DNA of 5,934 nt from a bacterium HR27 (lineage in GTDB: Bacteria > Chloroflexota > Chloroflexia > Thermomicrobiales > Thermomicrobiaceae), in NCBI GenBank assembly GCA_002898975.1, contig BEID01000100.1, forward strand, positions 1 to 5,934. The letters run 5' to 3'. Below are positions 1-5,455 of this stretch, one piece after another. Each line of letters starts with the position of its first letter. The stretch's first letter is position 1. Under the pieces are notes generated by a model. It had not been told where the DNA came from. It did not search any database and saw nothing but the letters and a program-made list of their open reading frames with translations. Position numbers and translations under genes: made by a program.

Positions 1-360
1 ATCGTCGCCGGGCGGGCGACAGTCGTGATCGAGGGCAAACCGGTAACGTTCACGGTGTACCGCGAGGTCGGTCGTGGTCGCTACTTCCTGCCCTTCCGCG
101 ACGCGACCGCTGGAACCGAGACGTATGCGGTCGGGCGCTACCTGGACCCGCAGGAAACACCGGACGGAAAGCTCGTCATCGATTTCAACATGGCGTACAA
201 CCCCTACTGTGCCTACAACGACCGCTGGACCTGCCCGATTCCACCGCGCGAGAATATCGTCGATGTGCCGATCCGGGCCGGCGAGATGGCCTATCCCGAT
301 TACGTTTCGGTAACCGAGCAGGAGAAGCCCCGCGGGCCTGCACCATTGATCGGGGGGTGA
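1..360 (+). CDS. DUF1684 domain-containing protein, C-terminal part (5' end outside window)
   Basis: The reading frame is open from the first base and ends at TGA 358-360, so 119 codons of a longer gene are visible. An in-frame GTG at base 25 exists, but sense codons continue upstream of it and the domain would be cut, so it is not the start. The visible protein carries the conserved core of the DUF1684 family: a FLPFRDATAG...Y..GRYLD block at visible residues 29-49, then VIDFNMAYNPYCAY at about 59-72 and the TCPIPPREN...IRAGE block at about 77-95. DUF1684 proteins have no established biochemical role that I can cite; many are about 170-300 residues long. No membrane segment is visible in this part. 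The stop lies one base before the GTG of the aminopeptidase gene, which implies one transcript. Family assignment is confident; function is unknown. Confidence 0.85.
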   Translation: MVAGRATVVIEGKPVTFTVYREVGRGRYFLPFRDATAGTETYAVGRYLDPQETPDGKLVIDFNMAYNPYCAYNDRWTCPIPPRENIVDVPIRAGEMAYPDYVSVTEQEKPRGPAPLIGG

Positions 361-361
361 C

Positions 362-1873
362 GTGGCGATCGAGATCGTCACGACGAGCGAGCCGCTCCAT
401 GCACTCGCGGGCAGTATCGTGTTGCCGGTCGTTCCGGAGTTTCGTCTCGATGGCTCGATCGAGGACAGCGAAGACAGACTCGGGAGCTGGGTTGCGGCTG
501 CTGCTCATGCGGCCGGGGTCAGCGGACGAGTCGGTCAGGTGGCAGCCGTGCCACCGCCAGCCGAGTGGCCAGCAGAGCGTCTCGTGTTGGCCGGTCTCGG
601 CACGCCAGAGCAGCGGACACTCGCCGATATCAGGCGGGTAGCAGCGCTGACCGCGAAGGTGACAACCGACGCTGGTGGCCGCATCCTCGTCTGGCCGGTG
701 GCAGGACTGCTGCGCCATCCGATCGAGTCAGTCGTCCAGGCGATCGTCGAAGGGGTTGGCCTGGCGAGCTACCGATTCCACCGCTACCGGAGCAGCGACG
801 CTGCGTCTCGGATCCAGCAGCTGGTCGTCGCTGGTATGGGTTCCGCCATCGAGACGGGAATCCGCCGCGGCCGGATCGTGTACGATGCAGTGAACTTCGC
901 GCGCGATCTCACCAACGAGCCGGGGAATCTACTCGATCCCGAGCGCTTGAGCGGCATCGCCTGGGAAGTGGCGCAGGAGGTCGGGCTCCAGTGCTCGATT
1001 TACGATCGAGCGCTGCTCGAAGAACTCGGTGCGGGTGCCATTCTCGCAGTCGGCCAGGGGAGCCGGCGGGAACCACGTCTCGTGCACCTCATCTACCGGC
1101 CGACCGAGCCTGTGCTGACCCGCGTCGCACTGGTGGGCAAGGCAGTCACCTTCGACTCGGGCGGACTCAGCCTCAAGCCCGCTGAGGGTATGGAACGTAT
1201 GAAGGGTGACATGGCCGGTGGGGCCGTCGTGTTGAGCGTACTACGGGCGCTTCCAGCGCTCGATCTGCCGATCGAGGTGCACGGTATCATCGCGGCTGCC
1301 GAGAATCTTCCCGACGGCGATGGGTTCCGGCCCGGTGACATTCTCCGCACACTGAGCGGCAAGACGGTGGAAGTCATCAGTACCGACGCGGAGGGGCGTT
1401 TGCTCCTGGCTGACGCCCTGACGTATGCGGTTCAGCAAGACGCCCACCTTCTGGTCGATATCGCGACGCTGACCGGCGCGTGCGCGGTCGCGCTGGGGCG
1501 AGGTGGCAGCGGGCTGTTCGCGACTGACGAGCGCGCGCGTGACCTCTTGTTGCGAGCGGCCAGCGAAGTGGGCGAGCGGATCTGGCCGCTGCCGCTCTGG
1601 GACGAGTATCGCGATCTCCTGCGCAGCGAGCACGCGGATCTCAAGAACACGGCGGGCCGTTGGGGCGCTGCGATCAACGCCGCGCTGTTCCTGCGTGAGT
1701 TCACCGGCGGACGGCCGTGGCTGCACCTCGATATCGCCGGCCCGGCCTGGACAGACCAGGCGGGGCCGTTCGGGCCACCGGGAGCGACCGGCCACGGGGT
1801 GCGCACGCTGCTTCGCTTCCTGGAACTGTGGACTGAGCAGGCGAGTGGCGACAACGAGGGCGAGGCGCGATGA
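362..1873 (+). CDS. pepA: Leucyl aminopeptidase, M17 family (cytosol aminopeptidase)
   Basis: This is a 503-residue protein, the usual length for bacterial PepA. M17 enzymes are cytosolic, two-metal, usually hexameric exopeptidases that remove N-terminal residues such as leucine from peptides. The N-terminal half (about 1-170) is the variable domain. The catalytic domain begins near NFARDLTNEPGN (178-189). By alignment with known M17 enzymes, metal ligands would be Lys260, Asp265, Asp283, Asp342 and Glu344, and catalytic residues Lys272 and Arg346; all are present. The C-terminal LKNTAGRWGAAINAALFL block (427-444) and LHLDIAGPAW (454-463) are typical. Two motif changes stand out: VGKA instead of the common VGKG at 258-261, and STDAEGRL instead of NTDAEGRL at 340-347. 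The GTG start at 362 follows a run of six G (352-357) and lies one base after the upstream stop. The 3' end overlaps the next gene by 4 nt (ATGA). Some PepA proteins also bind DNA; nothing here shows that. Confidence 0.95.
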   Translation: MAIEIVTTSEPLHALAGSIVLPVVPEFRLDGSIEDSEDRLGSWVAAAAHAAGVSGRVGQVAAVPPPAEWPAERLVLAGLGTPEQRTLADIRRVAALTAKVTTDAGGRILVWPVAGLLRHPIESVVQAIVEGVGLASYRFHRYRSSDAASRIQQLVVAGMGSAIETGIRRGRIVYDAVNFARDLTNEPGNLLDPERLSGIAWEVAQEVGLQCSIYDRALLEELGAGAILAVGQGSRREPRLVHLIYRPTEPVLTRVALVGKAVTFDSGGLSLKPAEGMERMKGDMAGGAVVLSVLRALPALDLPIEVHGIIAAAENLPDGDGFRPGDILRTLSGKTVEVISTDAEGRLLLADALTYAVQQDAHLLVDIATLTGACAVALGRGGSGLFATDERARDLLLRAASEVGERIWPLPLWDEYRDLLRSEHADLKNTAGRWGAAINAALFLREFTGGRPWLHLDIAGPAWTDQAGPFGPPGATGHGVRTLLRFLELWTEQASGDNEGEAR

Positions 1874-2292
1874 GCCGGACATTCGCGCGCCGTTTTCAGG
1901 TCGCGACGGCTGGTCACGACCAGGTGCTGGACATCACGCCACAGGTGCGCGAGGTGATACAAGCGAGTGGGATCCGGGATGGGCTCGTCTGCGTGTTCGT
2001 CGCGCACTCGACGGCCGCGGTCTCGGTGTCGGAGTACGAGCCCGGACTCGTGGAGGATGTTCGCGTCGCAGCGGAGCGGATCGCACCCGAGCGCGGGAGC
2101 TATGCGCACAACCGGTTGAATGCGGACGATAACGCGCACAGTCATTTGCGTTCGCTCGTCATCGGACCTTCCGTGACTGTTCCGCTCGTCAGTGGTGCCT
2201 TGACGCTTGGTACTTGGCAGCGCATCGTGCTCATCGACTTCGATACGCACGCCCGCACGCGAACCGTCTGGGTGCAGGTACTCGGTGAGTGA
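1870..2292 (+). CDS. YjbQ / UPF0047 family protein (secondary thiamine-phosphate synthase type)
   Basis: This 140-residue protein matches the single-domain YjbQ family in length and motifs. The E. coli member is known to have a weak secondary thiamine-phosphate synthase activity; the true physiological role of the family is unsettled. Visible motifs, in order: GLVCVFVAHSTAAVSVSEYEPGLVEDV (start at residue 38), matching the family's H-T/S-TA and NE-type segment; YAHN (78-81); the hallmark DDNAHSHLR (86-94), whose acidic and His residues are candidate metal or ligand contacts; and the C-terminal G-P-S-x-T-V-P...LTLGTWQRIVLIDFD (99-125). The usual Asn of the NEYEPG-like motif is Ser54 here. The ATG at 1870 overlaps the pepA stop by 4 nt, with GAGGG (1856-1860) and GAGG (1862-1865) upstream as ribosome-binding sequences. 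The family call is firm. The enzymatic role is an inference from the family. Confidence 0.9.
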   Translation: MSRTFARRFQVATAGHDQVLDITPQVREVIQASGIRDGLVCVFVAHSTAAVSVSEYEPGLVEDVRVAAERIAPERGSYAHNRLNADDNAHSHLRSLVIGPSVTVPLVSGALTLGTWQRIVLIDFDTHARTRTVWVQVLGE

Positions 2293-2647
2293 GCAGCTGC
2301 GTGAGGCGATCGCACGGTTCCTCGCCGAACTCCGGGCTCGGCGACAGTGGACGCTCCGCGAGCTGGCGGAGCGTAGCGGGCTCTCGATCGCCTACGTCAG
2401 CGAACTGGAACACGCCCGGAAGTTGCCCACGCTGGAAGCACTGGCGCAGCTGGCACAGGCCTACGAGGTTTCGCTCGCTGATTTCTTGCGAGCACTGGCG
2501 GCACGACTGGATGGTCGAGATGCCAGCGAGCCAGCGTGCAGCGCAGGCGCTGATCTCGACGAAGACGAGCGCGCGGAGCTGGAGCGGTACTGTGCGTACT
2601 TGCGCTGGAGGCGGGCGTACCGTGCGGGAACGAGCGAGAGAGGGTGA
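2285..2647 (+). CDS. XRE-family helix-turn-helix transcriptional regulator
   Basis: This is a 120-residue protein from GTG 2285. The frame is open further upstream, but the extra N-terminal residues would lie entirely inside yjbQ and look like noise. The GTG is preceded by CAGGT (2275-2279) at 5 nt, and the domain begins just after it. Residues about 8-66 form a Cro/C1-type HTH: LRARRQWTLRELAERSG (16-32), then the recognition-helix region LSIAYVSELEHARK (33-46), and PTLEALAQLAQAYEVSLADF (48-67). The tail has a short low-complexity linker (about 76-90) and an acidic-to-basic helix-like stretch (91-112, DLDEDERAELERYC) that could aid dimerisation. There is no ligand-binding or metal-binding domain. 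The start lies inside the last codons of yjbQ (8-nt overlap), so translation is probably coupled. Its DNA target is unknown; autoregulation of this operon is only an inference. Confidence 0.88.
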   Translation: MSEQLREAIARFLAELRARRQWTLRELAERSGLSIAYVSELEHARKLPTLEALAQLAQAYEVSLADFLRALAARLDGRDASEPACSAGADLDEDERAELERYCAYLRWRRAYRAGTSERG

Positions 2648-2653
2648 TCGGCG

Positions 2654-3532
2654 ATGACGACACTCCGCCGGGAATCGATCCTGGTCAGTACGGACTGGCT
2701 TACCGAACACCTGGACGATGACACGGTTCGTGTTCTCGACTGCCGCTATTACTTCGATGGGCGGGACGGGTACGCCGAGTATCGCGCCGGTCACATCCCG
2801 GGCGCTCGATATTTCGATTGGACGCGCGTGACGGTCGATCCGGACGATCCGATCGCCTACCGGCTGGCGTCCCCGGAGTACATCGCTGCGCGACTCGGCG
2901 AACTCGGTATCGGCGACGAGCACACGATCGTCGGGTATGACGACGAGGGTGGGCACTTCGTCGCCCGGCTGTGGCTGGCTCTGGCTCGCTACGGACGGGC
3001 GGACCGCCTGCGGATCCTCGACGGAGGCTGGACCCGCTGGCTCTCGGAAGGGCGGCCGGTCAGCATGGAGGAGCCTCAGTGGCCGGTCGCGCGCTTCACG
3101 CTTCCCGGCCCGTCTCCCGATCCGGATCTCGTCGCCGATGCTGACGACGTGTTGCGGGCGGTGGCCGAACGATCGGCGCTCGTGCTCGACGTGCGCCGGC
3201 TCAGCGAGTTCACCGGTGAGGAGGTACGGACACGCCGGGGTGGGCACATCCCGGGTGCGCGACACTGGTTCTGGCAGCAGAGCCTAGATTGGGATGGCGA
3301 CCGGCGGTTCTTGCCCGCCGAGCGGATCGCGGAGCGTCTCCAGGCTATCGGTGTCGCCCCGGAGACGCCGGTCATCACGTACTGTCATGGTGGGGTCCGT
3401 GCTGCCCATGCGGCCCTGGCACTCCGGCTCGCCGGCATCCGGAACGTGCGTGTCTACGTTGGAAGTTGGGCGGAGTGGGGAAACCGTGACGATCTCCCGA
3501 TCGCGCTCGGTATCCCCACCCCCTCATCCTGA
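2654..3532 (+). CDS. Two-domain sulfurtransferase (thiosulfate / 3-mercaptopyruvate sulfurtransferase family)
   Basis: This 292-residue protein has tandem rhodanese domains, the usual architecture and length of SseA/TST enzymes, which move sulfane sulfur from thiosulfate or 3-mercaptopyruvate to a thiophilic acceptor through a persulfide on cysteine. The N-terminal domain (about 8-133) has the DCRYYF strand (29-34) and GHIPGARYFDW (46-56). Its active-loop position reads YDDEGG (95-100) without Cys, so it is the non-catalytic copy. The C-terminal domain (about 160-285) has VLDVRR (177-182), GHIPGARHW (197-205) and the active loop YCHGGVRA with catalytic Cys244. The loop CHGGVR resembles the rhodanese pattern CxxGxR more than the mercaptopyruvate pattern CGSGVT, so thiosulfate use is the more likely guess; donor specificity is not settled by sequence. 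ATG 2654 lies 6 nt after the regulator stop, with GAGAGAGGG (about 2636-2644) upstream. No signal peptide is seen, so it should be cytoplasmic. Confidence 0.92.
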   Translation: MTTLRRESILVSTDWLTEHLDDDTVRVLDCRYYFDGRDGYAEYRAGHIPGARYFDWTRVTVDPDDPIAYRLASPEYIAARLGELGIGDEHTIVGYDDEGGHFVARLWLALARYGRADRLRILDGGWTRWLSEGRPVSMEEPQWPVARFTLPGPSPDPDLVADADDVLRAVAERSALVLDVRRLSEFTGEEVRTRRGGHIPGARHWFWQQSLDWDGDRRFLPAERIAERLQAIGVAPETPVITYCHGGVRAAHAALALRLAGIRNVRVYVGSWAEWGNRDDLPIALGIPTPSS

Positions 3533-3540
3533 GGGTTTCT
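3521..3540 (+). terminator. Short palindrome containing both convergent stop codons; possible weak terminator
   Basis: CCCTCA (3521-3526), a 3-nt TCC spacer and TGAGGG (3530-3535) form a perfect 6-bp inverted repeat, followed on the plus strand by TTTCT (3536-3540). The right arm contains the TGA of the sulfurtransferase gene. The left arm, read on the minus strand, contains the TGA of the methyltransferase gene. The T-tract is short and present only on the plus side; the minus side runs into a G-rich stretch. If it terminates, it should act mainly on the five-gene plus-strand operon. The stem is short, so efficiency is uncertain. Confidence 0.4.
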
Positions 3541-4150
3541 CAGCGAGGATCCACTCGACGATTCCGAAGGTGCGGCGCTCGACCGCCAGTACGCGGAAGC
3601 CGATTTCCTCGAGATGATCGAGCGGGTCGCGCAGGAGATGGTCGCAAGCGAAGCGAACGCTCAGCGGGTCGAGAAGCCGTTGGCCTGCGCGTACCAGCGG
3701 GTTCAGGCTGCGCACGTGCTCGACGAGGACGAGTGTTCCGCCGGGACGCAGTACGCGGTGGGCTTCGGCGAGTGCCCTACGATCGTCAGGTATCGTGCAG
3801 AGGCTGAGGATGGAAATGACCACGTCGACAGTTTCGTGCCGGATCGGGAGCTGTTGGGCATCGCCGCGGATCAAATGAATCAGTGCTTTGGTAGTCGAGA
3901 GGCGTTGCTTGGCCTGCGCGAGCATGCCGGAACTCAGGTCGATGCCGATAACGTGTGTCTCGTCGGGATAGAACGGTATCGTTCGCCCGGTACCGATCGC
4001 GATCTCGAGTGTCCAGCCGCGTGCAATGCTGGCAGCGCGGGCGCGCCACTCGCCGAGAAGCCAGCGCTCGATCCGGTCCAGGGCACGATCGTACGTATGG
4101 GCGAGCGCGTCGTAGTGCCGAGAGAGTCGACGCAACGTGGCATCGGTCAT
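3524..4150 (-). CDS. Class I SAM-dependent methyltransferase (UbiE/COQ5-like, METTL7/PmtA-like C-terminus)
   Basis: This 208-residue protein transfers a methyl group from S-adenosylmethionine to an unknown acceptor. Motifs of the Rossmann-like fold appear in order: N-terminal helix RHYDALAHTYDRAL (11-24); motif I LEIAIGTGRTIPFY (48-61), the glycine-rich SAM loop; GIDLSSGML (69-77), where Asp71 should bind the ribose hydroxyls; GDAQQLPI (96-103), contacting the adenine; the beta-4 strand VDVVISILSLCTI (108-120); and RVLRPGGTLVLVEHVRS (132-148). The tail CDHLLRDPLDHLEEIGF (169-185) resembles METTL7 and phospholipid N-methyltransferase-type proteins, so a lipid, quinone or small hydrophobic substrate is possible but unproven. 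ATG is at 4148-4150, with AGAGGA about 10 nt upstream on the minus strand. The gene converges on the sulfurtransferase gene with a 9-nt overlap and is divergent from the membrane-protein gene. Exact substrate cannot be read from sequence. Confidence 0.88.
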   Translation of the reverse strand: MTDATLRRLSRHYDALAHTYDRALDRIERWLLGEWRARAASIARGWTLEIAIGTGRTIPFYPDETHVIGIDLSSGMLAQAKQRLSTTKALIHLIRGDAQQLPIRHETVDVVISILSLCTIPDDRRALAEAHRVLRPGGTLVLVEHVRSLNPLVRAGQRLLDPLSVRFACDHLLRDPLDHLEEIGFRVLAVERRTFGIVEWILAEKPSG

Positions 4151-4151
4151 G

Positions 4152-4209
4152 CCGGTTCGATCCTCTCGCTTCGTCGCCAGTGTATCTGGTCAGACGCGGA
4201 GAGAACCGG
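4152..4209. repeat. Nested inverted repeat in the divergent intergenic region
   Basis: CCGGTT (4152-4157) and CTCTC (4163-4167) on the left mirror GAGAG-AACCGG (4199-4209) on the right, with a 5-nt CGATC bulge. Inside them lies a second small dyad, CCAG (4177-4180) and CTGG (4186-4189). The element occupies most of the 92-bp space between the divergent methyltransferase and membrane-protein genes. It may be an operator or an mRNA leader fold. I see no convincing consensus -35/-10 pair here; the best plus-strand candidate (TGGTCA 4187-4192 with TAGGCT 4210-4215, 17-nt spacing) is weak. Confidence 0.3.
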
Positions 4210-4242
4210 TAGGCTTGTGTTGAACGGAGGGAATTGCGCGCG

Positions 4243-4749
4243 ATGTGGTTGATCGTGCCGCTGATCTTCGTCCTCTCCTGGCGTACGACGCGGCGCTTCG
4301 GTCAGGCGTTCAACGAGACGGTCGCTTGGGTAGTCGGCTATTTCGGCACGGCTGGCATTTTGTGGCTCGCTGACTTCGGTGGTATGGAGCTGATCGACAC
4401 GCGCCCGAACGGGCCCGGTGCGCTGATCGCGGTACTCGGTGGCTTCGCTGGCATGCTGGTCAGCCGCTGGCGCTGGAAGCGTCGCGGCGGACACTTGGAG
4501 CCGCGACGGGATCTCCTGCGCGATATCGCCGGTGCGGTCGGCCGGGCGAGCGCTGGACGGAGCCGTACCGCAGGGAGTGCGAACGGGTCGGCTGGCGGAG
4601 GGGCCGGTGCGCAAGATTTTTCGACCGAAGCCGGGCGCATGCTGGGCCGGGCGGCTGCGAACGTGTTCGTACCTGAATTGCGCCGTAAGAATCCCTGGGT
4701 GCGGGCCGTTCGCGCATTCGTAGCGGGAACGCGCAGTCAGCGTAAGTGA
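4243..4749 (+). CDS. Small membrane protein of unknown function
   Basis: I do not recognise this protein. It is 168 residues from ATG 4243; GGAGGG at 4226-4231 lies 11 nt upstream. A TTG at 4234 would leave only 2 nt, so ATG is preferred. Hydrophobic stretches are MWLIVPLIFVLSW (1-13), about 26-45 (VAWVVGYFGTAGILWLA) and about 57-75 (GPGALIAVLGGFAGMLVS), suggesting two or three membrane helices. After the last one comes a strongly basic RWRWKRR stretch (75-81), which by the positive-inside rule puts the tail in the cytoplasm. Residues 101-124 form a Gly/Ser/Ala-rich linker. The tail (125-168) is helix-like and basic, ending in RSQRK. No enzymatic motif is seen. It precedes the HD hydrolase gene by about 22 nt and is probably co-transcribed with it. 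Coding is supported by the clear ribosome-binding site and the membrane pattern. Confidence 0.75.
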   Translation: MWLIVPLIFVLSWRTTRRFGQAFNETVAWVVGYFGTAGILWLADFGGMELIDTRPNGPGALIAVLGGFAGMLVSRWRWKRRGGHLEPRRDLLRDIAGAVGRASAGRSRTAGSANGSAGGGAGAQDFSTEAGRMLGRAAANVFVPELRRKNPWVRAVRAFVAGTRSQRK

Positions 4750-4771
4750 GCGTTCGTTCGGGAGGGGTGTG

Positions 4772-5374
4772 GTGACGGTCGAGCGACGGTTGCCGACACG
4801 CGAGGAAGCCTGGGAACTGGTGCGGGAATACACCACCCAGCCGCACCTGCTGCGTCACATGCGCGCTGTCGAGGCGGCGATGCGGGCGTATGCGCGCCGC
4901 TTCGGCGAAGACGAGGAGCTGTGGGGCCTCGTGGGACTCTTGCACGATTTCGACTACGAGCGGTATCCCACCATCAGCAGCGAAGGCCATCCGGTCGTCG
5001 GTTCACGCATCTTGCGGGAGCGCGGCTATCCCGAAGCGGTGATTCGCGCCATCCTCGCGCATGCGAGCGAGGTTACGGGTGTGGAACCCGAGTCGCTCAT
5101 GGAAAAGGCGCTCGTCGCGGTCGATGAATTGACCGGCTTTCTCGTCGCTGTCGCGCTCGTGCGTCCGACGAAGAGCATCCTCGATGTCGAAGTGTCGAGC
5201 GTCAAAAAGAAGTGGAAGGCCAAGGAGTTCGCCGCAGCAGTGAACCGGCAAGAGATTGAAAGGGCGGCTGCGGCACTCGGTGTGCCGCTCGACGAGCATA
5301 TCCGTATCGTTCTCGACGCGATGAAGGAGATCGCTGCGGAACTCGGGCTGGAGCGAAAGCCGGTCCAAGCCTGA
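4772..5374 (+). CDS. HD-superfamily hydrolase (HDIG-type, COG2316-like)
   Basis: This is a metal-dependent phosphohydrolase-fold protein of 200 residues. The start is one of two adjacent GTG codons, 4769 or 4772. GGAGG at 4761-4765 lies 6 nt before 4772 but only 3 nt before 4769, so 4772 is chosen. The HD pattern is complete: His29 in HLLRHM, the doublet His58-Asp59 in LLHDFDYERYP (56-66), His73 in EGHPVVG, His97 in ILAHAS and Asp118 in AVDELTG. The second half has SSVKKKWKAKEFAAAVNRQEI starting at residue 142, a stretch typical of this subgroup of small stand-alone HD proteins, followed by a helical tail. The substrate is unknown; HD proteins act on nucleotides, cyclic nucleotides or other phosphoesters, and no extra domain narrows this down. 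No signal peptide is seen. The gene follows the membrane-protein gene closely and converges on the polyamine-binding protein gene. Confidence 0.88.
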   Translation: MTVERRLPTREEAWELVREYTTQPHLLRHMRAVEAAMRAYARRFGEDEELWGLVGLLHDFDYERYPTISSEGHPVVGSRILRERGYPEAVIRAILAHASEVTGVEPESLMEKALVAVDELTGFLVAVALVRPTKSILDVEVSSVKKKWKAKEFAAAVNRQEIERAAAALGVPLDEHIRIVLDAMKEIAAELGLERKPVQA

Positions 5375-5401
5375 ACTGGCTCAGGCTCGTGACCAGAAAG
5401 C

Positions 5402-5440
5402 GTGAGCTGGTACCTGCCGCGTAGGCAGATACCAGCTCAT
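5402..5440 (-). terminator. Intergenic hairpin, probable terminator of the minus-strand potD-like gene
   Basis: Bases 5403-5418 (TGAGCTGGTACCTGCC) pair with 5424-5439 across a 5-nt loop, GCGTA, giving a 16-bp stem with a single irregular position (C5413 opposite A5429). In plus-strand RNA this is a C-A mismatch. In minus-strand RNA it becomes a G-U wobble, so the fold is better on the minus strand. Reading the minus strand, the stem is followed by CGCTTTCT, a short T-rich tract; the plus strand has none. It sits 16 nt past the stop of the potD-like gene. It could also partly stop transcription from the HD gene side. Confidence 0.65.
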
Positions 5441-5455
5441 CGTACGCTGCGTCGC

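Noticed and set aside
185..718. Minus-strand open frame opposite the DUF1684 and pepA genes
   Set aside because: No recognisable domain, and it is antisense to two conserved coding regions.
362..1300. Frequent CGATCG / TCGATCGA palindromes
   Set aside because: The word recurs through several genes, but it is expected to be common at this base composition and codon use. Without an observed/expected count I cannot call it a repeat element.
1432..2250. Minus-strand open frame (272 codons) opposite pepA and yjbQ
   Set aside because: Low-complexity Arg/Ser/Pro-rich translation with no motif; the plus-strand genes explain the DNA.
2231..3265. Long minus-strand open frame (344 codons) opposite the XRE and sulfurtransferase genes
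   Set aside because: It is antisense to two well-supported genes, its translation is rich in Arg, Pro and Ser with no recognisable domain, and long antisense frames are expected in GC-rich coding DNA.
4179..4207. Possible minus-strand promoter with TACACT as -10 for the methyltransferase gene
   Set aside because: At 17-nt spacing the -35 would be GGTTCT, which does not resemble the consensus, so this is not supported.
3614..4252. Plus-strand open frame (212 codons) covering the methyltransferase gene
   Set aside because: The minus strand has all methyltransferase motifs in order. The plus-strand translation has no family resemblance and runs into the start of the next gene.
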